Virus record (IMG/VR): IMGVR_UViG_3300027848_000009
Span: 62,001-126,000 of that record
Length of the DNA stretch: 64,000 nucleotides
Reading direction: 5' to 3' (one strand)
From: a virus
Made by a program: the position numbers and the translations under genes. Position 1 is the first letter of the stretch; every line of letters starts with the position of its first letter. The notes under the pieces were generated by a model. The model did not search any database and had not been told where the DNA came from. It saw nothing but the letters and a program-made list of their open reading frames with translations. Below are positions 1-9,708 of this stretch, piece after piece.

Positions 1-1074
1 AGTTTTACCTGTGGGGAGTTTCTCCGTGTAGGACATCCCGTCGCCGGTTTCTTCAACTAGGTATTTTAGTCGCGCTGCCGGGTCTGAACTGTTGTCTGTT
101 TTGATTGCCTTGTTTACTGTTCGACCAAGTTTTCGACGTTCACCAACAGTAAGTTTTCGAACCTTTTTGATTTCGACGACCCCACCGTTGTTCAGGACAT
201 ACGTCACGTTGGTTACACCAGTATTCGACATCAGGCCAAGTTCTTCCCCACCGAAATTGTCGACCGACTGCAACCGCATGACATAGGTTGCATCCTCCAT
301 GTCACGGTTGTCTGGAATTGTTCGTAGAACCGCGCTACTCACAACTGGTTCCAGAACGAAACTGTCTCGTCGGACAAGGCGAACAGCGTCTCCATCAACT
401 TTGCTCATCCCTTTGATGATTTCGCCAACCGCCTTATCGCGGGCGACCGCATTCGTTTTTGGCGAGACCCGAGGAATTTGTGGACGTCGAACCGTCGTTA
501 CATTGCCCACGCCCGGGGAGCCAGTGATTGGATCGCCCTCAACGGTGTCGACTTGCATAGCACGCGGACCCCTGAGCGCCCTGCGAATGGCGGAAATTGC
601 CCGACCGAGCGGTCCGGGAAGACCGAACAGTTTTGCTCCACACGTCGACAAACGGTTATCGGTGAAACGGCCACCATACTGGTATCCCTCTGGACATCTG
701 CTTGTTCCGTTGCCGGGAGACCTGCGCCGTCTCCCACCCCCGCCGCCGGGAGTAAGTGCCCGCGCGATTCCGGAGCGAATGGGGCTCCTGTAGGGGGAAA
801 TGTTTCCCGGAAGGATTGCTGATCCGACCGACTGGGCGGCCTGTCCGGCCCGGCTACTTGACCCGATGAGCCCAACGCGCTTTACTCGGTAGTTGCCATT
901 GCGGACCGAAAGACCCTTGTACTCGATGACTTCTTCTAGTCGGGCGCCGACTCCACGCAGATACGGCGTGTTGACTTTCGTGTTCAGATCGACCAGTATC
1001 ACCCTTTTCACGCTGATGGCTGGACACGCCTCGCATCCTGTTTCTTTGTCGTACAAGAATGACTCAACCATCAT
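1..1074 (-). CDS. Unknown head-module protein (C-terminus off the left edge)
   Basis: The frame is open from an ATG at 1074 to the window edge, so at least 358 residues are present and the stop is not seen. The ATG overlaps the stop of the upstream gene as ATGA, which fixes the start. I do not recognise a family. Visible features are a Gly/Arg-rich stretch near residues 110-120 and a cysteine motif near residues 126-150 (Cys-Pro-x-Gly, then FTD, then a second Cys before KLF). A related pattern occurs in the 1,680-residue protein at 4643-9685. Its place in the leftward head operon suggests a virion structural or virion-packaged protein. The opposite strand also shows open frames, but these are shadows of this gene. 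Confidence 0.75.
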   Translation of the reverse strand, partial: MMVESFLYDKETGCEACPAISVKRVILVDLNTKVNTPYLRGVGARLEEVIEYKGLSVRNGNYRVKRVGLIGSSSRAGQAAQSVGSAILPGNISPYRSPIRSGIARALTPGGGGGRRRRSPGNGTSRCPEGYQYGGRFTDNRLSTCGAKLFGLPGPLGRAISAIRRALRGPRAMQVDTVEGDPITGSPGVGNVTTVRRPQIPRVSPKTNAVARDKAVGEIIKGMSKVDGDAVRLVRRDSFVLEPVVSSAVLRTIPDNRDMEDATYVMRLQSVDNFGGEELGLMSNTGVTNVTYVLNNGGVVEIKKVRKLTVGERRKLGRTVNKAIKTDNSSDPAARLKYLVEETGDGMSYTEKLPTGKT

Positions 1075-1721
1075 GCGCACTCTCTGCAGTCGTCGTCTCG
1101 CGTGAACTCGTTTACGAGTTTTGTTCCATCAGACATCTCGACCTCAAGTTCCCAGTTATCGTAATCGCGGAGATAGTTGGCAAAGGTTGGCTCCATTGCG
1201 ACAAAGTCGGTTAGCACAGAAAATGCATGCTTGTAATCCATTTCGGTTACGACAGGTGGAATACCGTCGTCGAATCCAAGGCTTTTCATTTCTTGAAAAT
1301 CGCTAAAGAAGACATCATCGCTGTCTTCCCAGTATCCTTCGAGAGACTTCTTGCCCTTTTTGAACCGTTTCTTCATCCTGCGATTGAAGTCGCCGTCGCT
1401 CCAATTCTTCAGTTTCTTGAGTTTCCCTTTACAGTTCTTCATGGTTGGATGGTGGCAGCCTTCATTCGGCCACAAACCAGTAGTTTCATGATGAAGCCAA
1501 GCGCATATTCTGCTCAACGGATACAACTCCGGATGGTTCTTCAGGATTACCCTGCAGCGCGTGAAGCCTCCCGGCTTCCTCATGATTGGGCGCCAGTAGC
1601 GAAGAAGTCGCTCTAGGTTGCCGCGTCTTGGTCCACGTCCGCGAAGGACGTCGCCAGTGATACGCTCCTGAGGGAGGTCCAAAAGTATATCTTGAATTGC
1701 TTTGATCTCTAGATCAATCAT
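1071..1721 (-). CDS. Unknown basic head-module protein
   Basis: A 216-residue protein with no family I can name. The N-terminal half is strongly basic, with an RGRGPRRGNLERLL segment near residues 27-40 and a lysine-rich stretch near 98-127. The C-terminal half is acidic and ends in a Cys-x-x-Cys (residues 212-215). His and Cys residues near 76-95 could bind a metal, but this is speculative. An AGGT sits upstream of the start ATG. The stop overlaps the next gene's start by four bases (ATGA), so the two are probably translationally coupled. A nucleic-acid contact in the capsid is possible from the charge pattern but unproven. Confidence 0.7.
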   Translation of the reverse strand: MIDLEIKAIQDILLDLPQERITGDVLRGRGPRRGNLERLLRYWRPIMRKPGGFTRCRVILKNHPELYPLSRICAWLHHETTGLWPNEGCHHPTMKNCKGKLKKLKNWSDGDFNRRMKKRFKKGKKSLEGYWEDSDDVFFSDFQEMKSLGFDDGIPPVVTEMDYKHAFSVLTDFVAMEPTFANYLRDYDNWELEVEMSDGTKLVNEFTRDDDCRECA

Positions 1722-1738
1722 GATACCTACAGTTTAGT

Positions 1739-2140
1739 TTATTCAGTGCCTTCTTCGGCGTTGGAACCCGAAGTCAACCGCTTGTGCCGCTCTTGTGATG
1801 CAATGCGTTCTTCGAGGGATCGAGTTGCTATAAGTTTTTTTGGGCGCTGCGATTTAGGTACATTTAGAAAACCGTACCTGAAACTGTTCCAAATCTGCTC
1901 ATCTGTCTCGTCCCTGAATAGATTGGTATGAGAAGTGTAAGAAATGTTGTAATCGTTATACATTTCTCGAATCAGAGTTATACGTTTTTCTGTATGCGGA
2001 TCGCTACCAAACTCAATTTTGCGGAAAGCACCAATAATTTGGTCGCGCGACAAAACCTTTTCGGCCTGCGATCGGGTCACGCCAAGCACTTTTTCCACTT
2101 TCTCGTTCCAGTCAATTAACCACTTTGGTTCTGAACCCAT
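1739..2140 (-). CDS. Unknown small head-module protein
   Basis: A 133-residue, charged, predicted soluble protein without a recognisable domain, signal peptide or membrane segment. It lies 7 nt after the stop of the 832-residue zincin-motif protein and 17 nt before the next gene, so it is part of the same leftward operon. A GAGGA sequence stands five bases before its ATG and acts as a clear ribosome-binding site. No function can be assigned; a capsid-associated or assembly role is inferred only from position. Confidence 0.65.
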   Translation of the reverse strand: MGSEPKWLIDWNEKVEKVLGVTRSQAEKVLSRDQIIGAFRKIEFGSDPHTEKRITLIREMYNDYNISYTSHTNLFRDETDEQIWNSFRYGFLNVPKSQRPKKLIATRSLEERIASQERHKRLTSGSNAEEGTE

Positions 2141-2147
2141 AAAATCC

Positions 2148-4646
2148 TCAATTAATCCTCATGTCGGCGTCCGGGAAAAGCCACTTCTGTACCTTCGCTA
2201 CCACCGCCAGCTCTTCGTCGTTCAGGCCGCGGGTGCTATCTCCCCACTTAATAAATATTTCGTTGCCAAGAGCGTTCGCTGCCCCAAGTTCAGCAAACAA
2301 CTCCATGTCATGAAAGTCAAACAATATATCCGCGTCGCGGGCTATGTGCGCAGCCATATAGCTGGCCCATGGACCTTGTGATCCAAGTTTTGCGATCATT
2401 CGAACGAGTTCCCGCTCCCGTTCTGTCAGGTCATCGAAACGTTTTGTCCCAGCAAAGAATTGTTCGAGCAATGCGCGTAGCGCTGCTAGGTCGCCTATGC
2501 TCATCTTTCCCTGTAGATCACTTAGGATGATCGCCAGATCGTCGTACGCCGCTTTGGTAAGAGCTTCTCGAACGTTGATCGAACCGAGGCTGGAATCCAG
2601 AAGTTGCCGAACCGTAATGGCACCATCTGTTCCGGGTACCCGAAGTGGCCTAACGGTGTCAACTTCTCCCCGCTGTTTGGCCATGTCGCCGAGTCGTATC
2701 ATTGCTTCGACGATTGGCTTTACATCCTCAGCGGTAACAGCTGGCGTATCCTTGGTTTTGGGCAGGCCATGTTCGAGCATCAACGCCAAGTCGGGCACGG
2801 GGATTGGGGTCCCGTCCGAGAGTTTTAGGATTGGTGCAACGACCCTGCCATTCCATGGCGTCTTACTCATGTAAGACATTGGGGTTGAAAATAACTCGCT
2901 ATTTTGACCCACCAGTTTAGCGAAAAACATTTGGTGGATTTGATCCCACGCGATTGGATCGCCAGCCTTCCACGAGTGGCCAGTTGGGTTGGGGAAAACC
3001 CGACGACCCAGTGCGTTAAAAAAGTCTGCGATCCCCTGCGACGCTCCAATTTTCTGACCGCTCCCATCGGCTTTCGCGATCGGATTGTTCCAGAGGCCAT
3101 CGAGGCGGGGATTCTCGGAGTCCATCCCGGCCAACAAATGCTGCATAACGGCGTAATCCCCATACTTTCGCACCAATATTTGTTCTCTGAGCGCCCGTTT
3201 TACTTCCGTGTCCGACATCGATTTTTCGATATGTTCTTTTACTCTGTTGTGTACGTCTAGAACGGTTAGTCCTTCATCTCGATCGAAGCCCGCAGCAGAA
3301 AGAGCGTCATCCATCGACATTGTCATGTGGGCAACGTGCGTCATTTCATGACTGGTGATAGCGCGTTGAGCCATAGCCCGGGCCTCCTGCCATGCTTGCA
3401 CCGATTCAGCGTCGCCGAAGTCGCCGGGAGTGTCTTCCAGCATGGTGAAAAACATTTTGTTTACTTCCAACTGGAAATTGCCGAAATCATCCAAATTCCC
3501 GCGTTTGTCGTAACTCGTCTCCTCTTGATATTTTACCTTAAACATCATCGATGGTGTGTCATCGGGTCCGACCGGGACGAAGTCGAAGCCATTGGTGAAT
3601 TTCGCGAGCCTCTGCCTTCCCTTATACTCGATCGATCCATCGGCGGTATTGAATCCGGGCTGATTTAGACTATAAGCGGAAATGTCGAATCTCATGTCGT
3701 TGAGTCGCTGGTTCCAACTCAATGCCAACATGAAGCCCATCGCGTGCTCGTAATGCGCTGGAAGAAGCTCATTATTGGCTAACTTGTCAGCAAAATAGTC
3801 TGCTTTTGAAACTCCGCTAATAAAGTTTGGGTGCGCTTGGTTCATCGCTGAACGAAGGTCTCCGTACGTTTTGATTGGTTTTCCGCCATGGAACATGTCG
3901 AGAACGCGCTTCGTATCCTTCTCGTAAATGTTACTGTAATGCTCCTTTGATCGCTGCACCCAACGGTCACTCGGAGTACTAGGCAGATAATTCCGAATAG
4001 AGGCCATTCCGGTTACTTGCCGTGCCTCAATACGGTTTTGTGCCCGCCGAAACTTTTTTGCTCGCCTCACCTGACGAGAGGAAACGTCCGCAACCGCACC
4101 CGAAACGCGTCGAGCAAACTGTGTTCCCTCCTGCACGAAACCGTCACCGTCCGCATCTCCCGAATCGGGATCGAACGTTGCCCCACGAACGAAACCGCGA
4201 ACGGCGCCCGTCGCCCGATCACCAATGCGCCCTGCTCCGCGCCTAAGCGCCCGACCGAGGGCTTTCTCGTGATTGCCGCTGGACATCAGCGACTTCAACT
4301 CGCTCGCGCGCACTTCCTTTTCTTCGATGATCTCTTCTGCCGATTTCGAGTTTGTCTTGGGAAACTTTAAAATGGTTTCAGTTCCAGCCAGCATGCTGTC
4401 GGGGATTGGCTGCACTCGGCTTTCGATGATGTTCCGCCAACGATCATTAGGGGAATCGACACCAGACCACAGGAATTCGTGAAAATCTGACGTCAAGATG
4501 CGCTTTACCGGCTTGTGCGCGATGAAGGATAAAAAATTTACGTTATGGGTTTTCCGTTCCTTGTCGACGAGCACACCATCTGACTCTCCATCGATAACAA
4601 AATAAAGTGTTCCTACACTGGTTCTACCTACGGGGATCGCTTTCAT
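2148..4646 (-). CDS. Large head-module protein with HEXXH zincin motif
   Basis: An 832-residue protein. Around residues 157-180 is an Asp/Gly-rich loop of the calcium-binding type (D-x-D-x-D-G followed by QEG), which also occurs in the protease polyprotein at 11246-16177. Near residues 431-436 is S-HEMTH, matching the HEXXH zinc-binding motif of zincin metallopeptidases, with a further His shortly after (HVAHM). Known family logic makes a metallopeptidase domain plausible, but the third zinc ligand is not assigned. The start ATG overlaps the stop of the 1,680-residue gene (ATGA). Large multi-domain proteins next to capsid genes are often packaged in the head and injected; that role is inferred here. 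Confidence 0.75.
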   Translation of the reverse strand: MKAIPVGRTSVGTLYFVIDGESDGVLVDKERKTHNVNFLSFIAHKPVKRILTSDFHEFLWSGVDSPNDRWRNIIESRVQPIPDSMLAGTETILKFPKTNSKSAEEIIEEKEVRASELKSLMSSGNHEKALGRALRRGAGRIGDRATGAVRGFVRGATFDPDSGDADGDGFVQEGTQFARRVSGAVADVSSRQVRRAKKFRRAQNRIEARQVTGMASIRNYLPSTPSDRWVQRSKEHYSNIYEKDTKRVLDMFHGGKPIKTYGDLRSAMNQAHPNFISGVSKADYFADKLANNELLPAHYEHAMGFMLALSWNQRLNDMRFDISAYSLNQPGFNTADGSIEYKGRQRLAKFTNGFDFVPVGPDDTPSMMFKVKYQEETSYDKRGNLDDFGNFQLEVNKMFFTMLEDTPGDFGDAESVQAWQEARAMAQRAITSHEMTHVAHMTMSMDDALSAAGFDRDEGLTVLDVHNRVKEHIEKSMSDTEVKRALREQILVRKYGDYAVMQHLLAGMDSENPRLDGLWNNPIAKADGSGQKIGASQGIADFFNALGRRVFPNPTGHSWKAGDPIAWDQIHQMFFAKLVGQNSELFSTPMSYMSKTPWNGRVVAPILKLSDGTPIPVPDLALMLEHGLPKTKDTPAVTAEDVKPIVEAMIRLGDMAKQRGEVDTVRPLRVPGTDGAITVRQLLDSSLGSINVREALTKAAYDDLAIILSDLQGKMSIGDLAALRALLEQFFAGTKRFDDLTERERELVRMIAKLGSQGPWASYMAAHIARDADILFDFHDMELFAELGAANALGNEIFIKWGDSTRGLNDEELAVVAKVQKWLFPDADMRIN

Positions 4647-7600
4647 TCGCCAACCTCACGTAATGCCGCTTCGTACACTGGGCTATGACTATCTAAGGAT
4701 TTGGAACCACGCATGTTTCGCATCCCCTGTTGAACGATGGGTCGGAGGGTGGCTTGGCGTGCGGAAACTTCATCGTCCAAGCGAACAAGCAGTGCTTCCT
4801 CGACGTTACGGACACGACCGATTCGTGCGCCAGAATCCGTTGAGGAGGTGAGGTCTCTTCTACTGAAGAGATCGATGCCATCCGCGTTCGTGTACCTGAC
4901 GTTTACGCCCGCACGATCAAATCGAATCCGATCGGCATTTGCGGCGCGATGCTGGCGAAGCAGGTTTGCGCTTTTGATGTTTGGTAGGCGACCGTTTGAA
5001 AGCGACTCTAACAAGAAGTCGATTTCTGCATCGGACCATCCTGCTCTTTTTAGATTCTGTGCGGTTCCGCTCGCTTGGAAGTCGATATCTCCGCGACGCA
5101 ATTCGAGCCTCTTCCAGCCAAGGGAATCGATCGGAACATCAATCCGCTCGATGTCCGCAATGTCGAATCCGCCAGCGATTGCTGTTTCCATTGGAATGTC
5201 TGCCGAACCAAAACTTCTTGGAAGACGTGTCATCATCCCGTTTTGTTCGACTTCGGGCGGCATGTCACGCATCTGCACGCCACGAAAATCGCCGGTAAGT
5301 CCAGCGTGTAAAAGATTTCCCATCCGTAAGGCTGTATCGCCTTCGCCTCGTCTAGAAACTGCCAACTGGGAAGCGTAGCGACGAGGGTCGGTGTCGTTCA
5401 GGCGGGTCATCGCGGCGGGATCTCGGAGAATGTCGCCAAGAGCGTATGCCGACCTCATCGACACTTCCGGTCGGAGAACGATGTCTGACTCCCCATACGG
5501 GGAAAGAGGTCCATGTGGAGAGTCGCCACTGTGGTCGAAGAAGCCGGAGCGACGCAATGCGGGGAATCCGCCACGTCCGCTTCGCTCTAGGAGGTCGTCG
5601 ACAATATTATCGTGTACGGCATGGGTGGCGTGTCCAATGAGTGGTCGACTATCGGGTGGCGCACCCGTCGGCCAGCCATTGTTCCGTTCGAATTCGGCCA
5701 TCATCATTGAACGATCCGCCCGCGTTGGACTTCCTGTTTCAAGCAGGTCATTCAACTCGTCGGAAGAAACGCGGCTGCGAACCCGGCGGTCAACGCCCTC
5801 ATGCCATTGCTCTGCCGCCTCGGCAACCTTTTTGGTGACAGCGTCGCTTCCTGATCGCTCGATGAAATCGCGAGTTTCCGGCGTCATCGAAAATTCACGA
5901 CCATCTGCGGTGCGTAGGTTGTCGCTGAGGTCGCCGTCTGCAAGTCTGTCGGCGGTGAGGATCATGCTTGTCGCGGTGGAGCGGTCGAGCGTCTGGTCGC
6001 GGGCCGAAAAGTCTGGGTTGAACGGCTCGATGGAGTTGTCCGCAAAGCCTCGATCCATGTCATTGCGACGCTTGATCATTTTTGTTCGGACAGCAGAATC
6101 TTGGCTGAAGTGAGACCTGACGTGACGGGGTTGTTCAACCTGCCGACCACGAAGGACTCTTTCTAGGTCAGAGCGTTCACGCATTTCGGCGACGCTTCCC
6201 GGATTGCCCCATTCGGACATGTCTCCGAGTAGCCGACCAGCGAAGTCGGAGGATGATTCCTGACGCGAAGGAATCATGGTTTGGACTCCGTCGACGTCTT
6301 CGACGACGTCGAACGAGCCGGGGGGCAGGGTGAGTTTAGAATTTTCTCCGTCCTCATTTTCGCGCCACATTCCACGCGATCCCTTCGGCACAACTATTTT
6401 TGTGCGGTTTCCGGAATTCGCGTAGTCGATGTTGCTTTCCTCGCGGGAAGAAACTACTTGCAGTTCTACGAAACCTCTGGACCTCTTTGACCGCAGTCCA
6501 TCGAGTAGGAGTTGGAAACTCCGTCCGTCCTCCGCTTCGATGTAGGTGTCGATCGGGATCAGGTCGTCGCCGTCGTCAAATATGACGTATCCTTCAACAG
6601 TTTCAGATACTGGGTTCCGTTCCATCGCATCCAAAACAGGAAGAATGGTTTCGGCAATTTCTTTTGAAGGAGATGGATGTGGGCCAGTGTTGTCCACTTC
6701 CTGCCCGCGAACCTCTGCCGCTCGCTTAACCGCATCTTCGAGGTCGGTTCCACCATGAACGTAACTTTTGTTCCGTTCCTTTAGGTCTTTGGTCATTGCG
6801 GCTTGTTCGACATTGTTCATGGAGCGCATCGCTTCCATCGACTGCTCCGAACCGTGCCCTGCTGGATCCTCTGTCCACGATTTTGGCGCATCCGGGTAGC
6901 GTCCGGGAATGCTTTGTTCGGTTTGGATCATCGCCTGCCGATAGCGGTCATCGTCGTAAATTTCGTCGTCGTCGCCAGCATTCTTTTTGTAAGGCTTCTT
7001 CGACTTGCGGAAAATTTTTCCAGAATCGTTCCGTTCAAATTTGCTGGAACGTTCTTGCCTGATTTTATCGCTGGCGTTACGGCGTCGAGCATTCTCGTCG
7101 GCGATCTGCGCCATTCCCTTTGACGCCATCCACAGGCGTGCGGTGTCGTCGTCGTCTAATTGCTCTCCGGCGTCAATTCGTTCGAGCAGTTGATCGGCGT
7201 CAGTCTGTAAGACCTTAAATCTGCCATCTAGGCCGTCGGCGCCCAACTGACTGTAAGGGACGTCAGGCCATCCCCATGTTCTGGCAATTGATTTGCGTGG
7301 AATCTCTTGGTTGCCGCCTCTCTTGTCATCAGGTCGACCGCCGTGGCGGGCAATGAAGTAACGCTCCATGAGATCCCATGGTCCCTGAGTCGAAAGAATT
7401 TCTCCCGTTTCCTTATCAACCATCCATGTAATTTCACTTGGAATGATGCTCAGTTCCGTGTCGTCCGGAACGGGTGAGCCCGGAGGGCTGTTCGGTGGAT
7501 TCGTGGCAGGGATGTTGGGTGGGGTTGGCGGGGGTGTATTTCCCGGAGGTGCAGGCGACCATTTCGGAGGTCCGGATGGAGTTACGGGCGAGTTGATATC

Positions 7601-9685
7601 CGACTTCCCATTCATCCACTCGATTTGCTGATCAATCAGATCACTGTCGATGACGCCCATTTTCTGAAGAGCACGAAGTTCGGTCATGCCCTCCATGAGC
7701 ATGACTGCAAGGGTGATCCCTGATTCTTGTCTGAGCGGGCCCTCTCCGTTTTCTCCCCAGAATTCCTTGACTTTGTCTTGGTAGTATTTACCGGACAGGA
7801 TGTGAAGCATGCTTCCTTCGAAGGCATGGATGCCGACGGGAGGAAAACCCTCCGGCAGGTATTCCGCTGGAAGGAGACCCTGTATGACGCTGTTCAATGC
7901 CTCCCCCCACTGCTCGTTACTCCACTGATCAGGTGGATCCGTCAAAGCCACCACCCCATTTTTACCCACCGCATAGGTGACACCACGATTGTTCCAATCG
8001 TCAATGACCAGTTTCTGAACAGCGGCGTACTGCTGCAGATGGCCCATTTCGTGGTAACCAATATGTCGCGCCTGCGCTTGGAGCGATCCATGCCGCGCGG
8101 CAGAAAGGTCAGACGCGTACCTGTCCTTCCAACGCTCTAGATCGATCTCGCCCTGAAAGAATTCTTGAAGCGCCTGCCATTGCTGACCCTCGCTGCCGGT
8201 TCCATCCGTTGAGACGATCCTGATCTTTCCGTCGTCCAGATAGAAGGCTCCATCATCATCGATCATTGGTCGCAGAACTTGGACGAGCGGGTTGACCTCC
8301 ATGGTCATGCCGAAACCAGTAGTGTTTTGGTAACTAATTGGAGAGAGTTCCGCTTCGGTCAACCAGTAATTTTCGAGATTCCCATTTTCGCGACCGGCAT
8401 CGTATGGCCTGAAAGTTATTTTTTTGAGGAGGCGCACTGATTCAGGGTCGTCATGGAACTCGTGGAGGATGGACTCAAGAGTCCCTCTGAGTACATCGTG
8501 ATGTCGATCAACGAGGATCTCCACCATCTTTGCCGCGTCCGCTGGGTCAACTGACGGATCAACGTAGTCGAGGTAATCCTGACGAAGCCTCGCATCCAGA
8601 TTCTGGAGATTCTCCAAAAGAGTTTTGTTCGGGTCGTAGACGGAATCTCCAAAAATGCCGGAGAACAAGCCTTCGAATTCGACATCCCACATGCCGTTGT
8701 TCCTCAGACCCAAAATGGTGTCCCACAAGTCTGCGTTTAGGTCGGTATCACCAGTTGCAGACACCATCTTTCGCAACGTGTCCAGCGCTGCATCTTTTTC
8801 CGCAAGCCGTTGATCGAAAACGCTTTTTGGGGCAAGCATCTGCGAGGCCGCTTCCATTGCGCGCCTGTTGGAAGCAAAACGCGGATCATCCGCATCAGCT
8901 TCCAGCATCTCCATGTACCGCCCCATCGCTACATGGTTGTTGAACCAACTACCTACACGACCAAGCCGTCGGATGGCGGATACTGGGGCCACGAAACAGT
9001 TGGTCCCGAACTCGTCCGTGAACTGGTTTGCTGCCGGAGTTCCGGGAGGACAACGGAATTTTCCTAGTTCGTCGACGATGACACCAATTGCTCTCGCTGA
9101 GCGGGAACCGAGACTGCCGCCGGGGACAACTGAGCCGATGCTCCTACCGAGAGCTTTCGTTTCCACTCCGTCAGGAAGAGACTTGACGTTTACCGTTCGC
9201 TTCGAATCTTCGATCCTTGCGCCAGTTCTTGGGTCCGCTTCGTATTCGTTGACAATAATTTTCGGCGTCTTTTTTTTGAAGGCAAGCGCCTCCATCATCC
9301 CCAATCGCCGCTCGTCTGGTCGAAGTTCCTTGGGGGGAGAAACCCACCCGAAGTTTGGTTCATCGCCCTTGCGGAGCATATCCTTTGCGGTCACATGCAA
9401 TTTTAGAACATCGCCGGGTTGACGCGTCTTGTTCGGCGCAAACCTTACTTCTGGTATGGTCTCCTTGACACCGGAACCGGCGGTCCTCTTCTGGGACTCC
9501 TTGTCGTTCCCGCCGACGGCGTCGCCGATGAGCGCTTTGACGGACCACTCTGCATCAATCTCTGATCTGGTGCTGGAGATTGCAGCGTGAATACGGAACT
9601 GTTGGCCTAGCCACTCGTAATCACGACGGTGGGTGCCTAAAACTCGTTCCGAATGTATATATCTGGTGGCTCGGGTTAGGGCCAT
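4643..9685 (-). CDS. Giant head-module polyprotein with HEXXH motif
   Basis: A 1,680-residue multi-domain protein with no single family I recognise. Visible pieces in order: an N-terminal region; a Cys-Pro-Pro-Gly ... FTD ... Cys motif near residue 210; a YHEMGH segment near residues 542-547 that matches the HEXXH zincin motif; a Pro-rich linker near 715-760; very charged Arg/Asp/Ser-rich segments; and a long C-terminal part of unknown fold. One copy of a [GA][LM]RSx[RK] motif (GLRSKR, about 6480-6503) is shared with the protease polyprotein. It is flanked by other large head genes and overlaps the next gene by four bases. A capsid-packaged, possibly ejected effector is the best inference. 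Confidence 0.75.
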   Translation of the reverse strand: MALTRATRYIHSERVLGTHRRDYEWLGQQFRIHAAISSTRSEIDAEWSVKALIGDAVGGNDKESQKRTAGSGVKETIPEVRFAPNKTRQPGDVLKLHVTAKDMLRKGDEPNFGWVSPPKELRPDERRLGMMEALAFKKKTPKIIVNEYEADPRTGARIEDSKRTVNVKSLPDGVETKALGRSIGSVVPGGSLGSRSARAIGVIVDELGKFRCPPGTPAANQFTDEFGTNCFVAPVSAIRRLGRVGSWFNNHVAMGRYMEMLEADADDPRFASNRRAMEAASQMLAPKSVFDQRLAEKDAALDTLRKMVSATGDTDLNADLWDTILGLRNNGMWDVEFEGLFSGIFGDSVYDPNKTLLENLQNLDARLRQDYLDYVDPSVDPADAAKMVEILVDRHHDVLRGTLESILHEFHDDPESVRLLKKITFRPYDAGRENGNLENYWLTEAELSPISYQNTTGFGMTMEVNPLVQVLRPMIDDDGAFYLDDGKIRIVSTDGTGSEGQQWQALQEFFQGEIDLERWKDRYASDLSAARHGSLQAQARHIGYHEMGHLQQYAAVQKLVIDDWNNRGVTYAVGKNGVVALTDPPDQWSNEQWGEALNSVIQGLLPAEYLPEGFPPVGIHAFEGSMLHILSGKYYQDKVKEFWGENGEGPLRQESGITLAVMLMEGMTELRALQKMGVIDSDLIDQQIEWMNGKSDINSPVTPSGPPKWSPAPPGNTPPPTPPNIPATNPPNSPPGSPVPDDTELSIIPSEITWMVDKETGEILSTQGPWDLMERYFIARHGGRPDDKRGGNQEIPRKSIARTWGWPDVPYSQLGADGLDGRFKVLQTDADQLLERIDAGEQLDDDDTARLWMASKGMAQIADENARRRNASDKIRQERSSKFERNDSGKIFRKSKKPYKKNAGDDDEIYDDDRYRQAMIQTEQSIPGRYPDAPKSWTEDPAGHGSEQSMEAMRSMNNVEQAAMTKDLKERNKSYVHGGTDLEDAVKRAAEVRGQEVDNTGPHPSPSKEIAETILPVLDAMERNPVSETVEGYVIFDDGDDLIPIDTYIEAEDGRSFQLLLDGLRSKRSRGFVELQVVSSREESNIDYANSGNRTKIVVPKGSRGMWRENEDGENSKLTLPPGSFDVVEDVDGVQTMIPSRQESSSDFAGRLLGDMSEWGNPGSVAEMRERSDLERVLRGRQVEQPRHVRSHFSQDSAVRTKMIKRRNDMDRGFADNSIEPFNPDFSARDQTLDRSTATSMILTADRLADGDLSDNLRTADGREFSMTPETRDFIERSGSDAVTKKVAEAAEQWHEGVDRRVRSRVSSDELNDLLETGSPTRADRSMMMAEFERNNGWPTGAPPDSRPLIGHATHAVHDNIVDDLLERSGRGGFPALRRSGFFDHSGDSPHGPLSPYGESDIVLRPEVSMRSAYALGDILRDPAAMTRLNDTDPRRYASQLAVSRRGEGDTALRMGNLLHAGLTGDFRGVQMRDMPPEVEQNGMMTRLPRSFGSADIPMETAIAGGFDIADIERIDVPIDSLGWKRLELRRGDIDFQASGTAQNLKRAGWSDAEIDFLLESLSNGRLPNIKSANLLRQHRAANADRIRFDRAGVNVRYTNADGIDLFSRRDLTSSTDSGARIGRVRNVEEALLVRLDDEVSARQATLRPIVQQGMRNMRGSKSLDSHSPVYEAALREVGE

Positions 9686-9708
9686 TGGGACCCACTCTTT
9701 CCCGGCGC

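Noticed and set aside
6300-6640. ADP-ribosyltransferase-like segment in the giant head protein
   Set aside because: A TKIVVPKGSRG ... LPPGSF pattern recalls ART toxins, but the E-x-E catalytic pair is not at the expected place (Lys stands there), so I do not annotate it.
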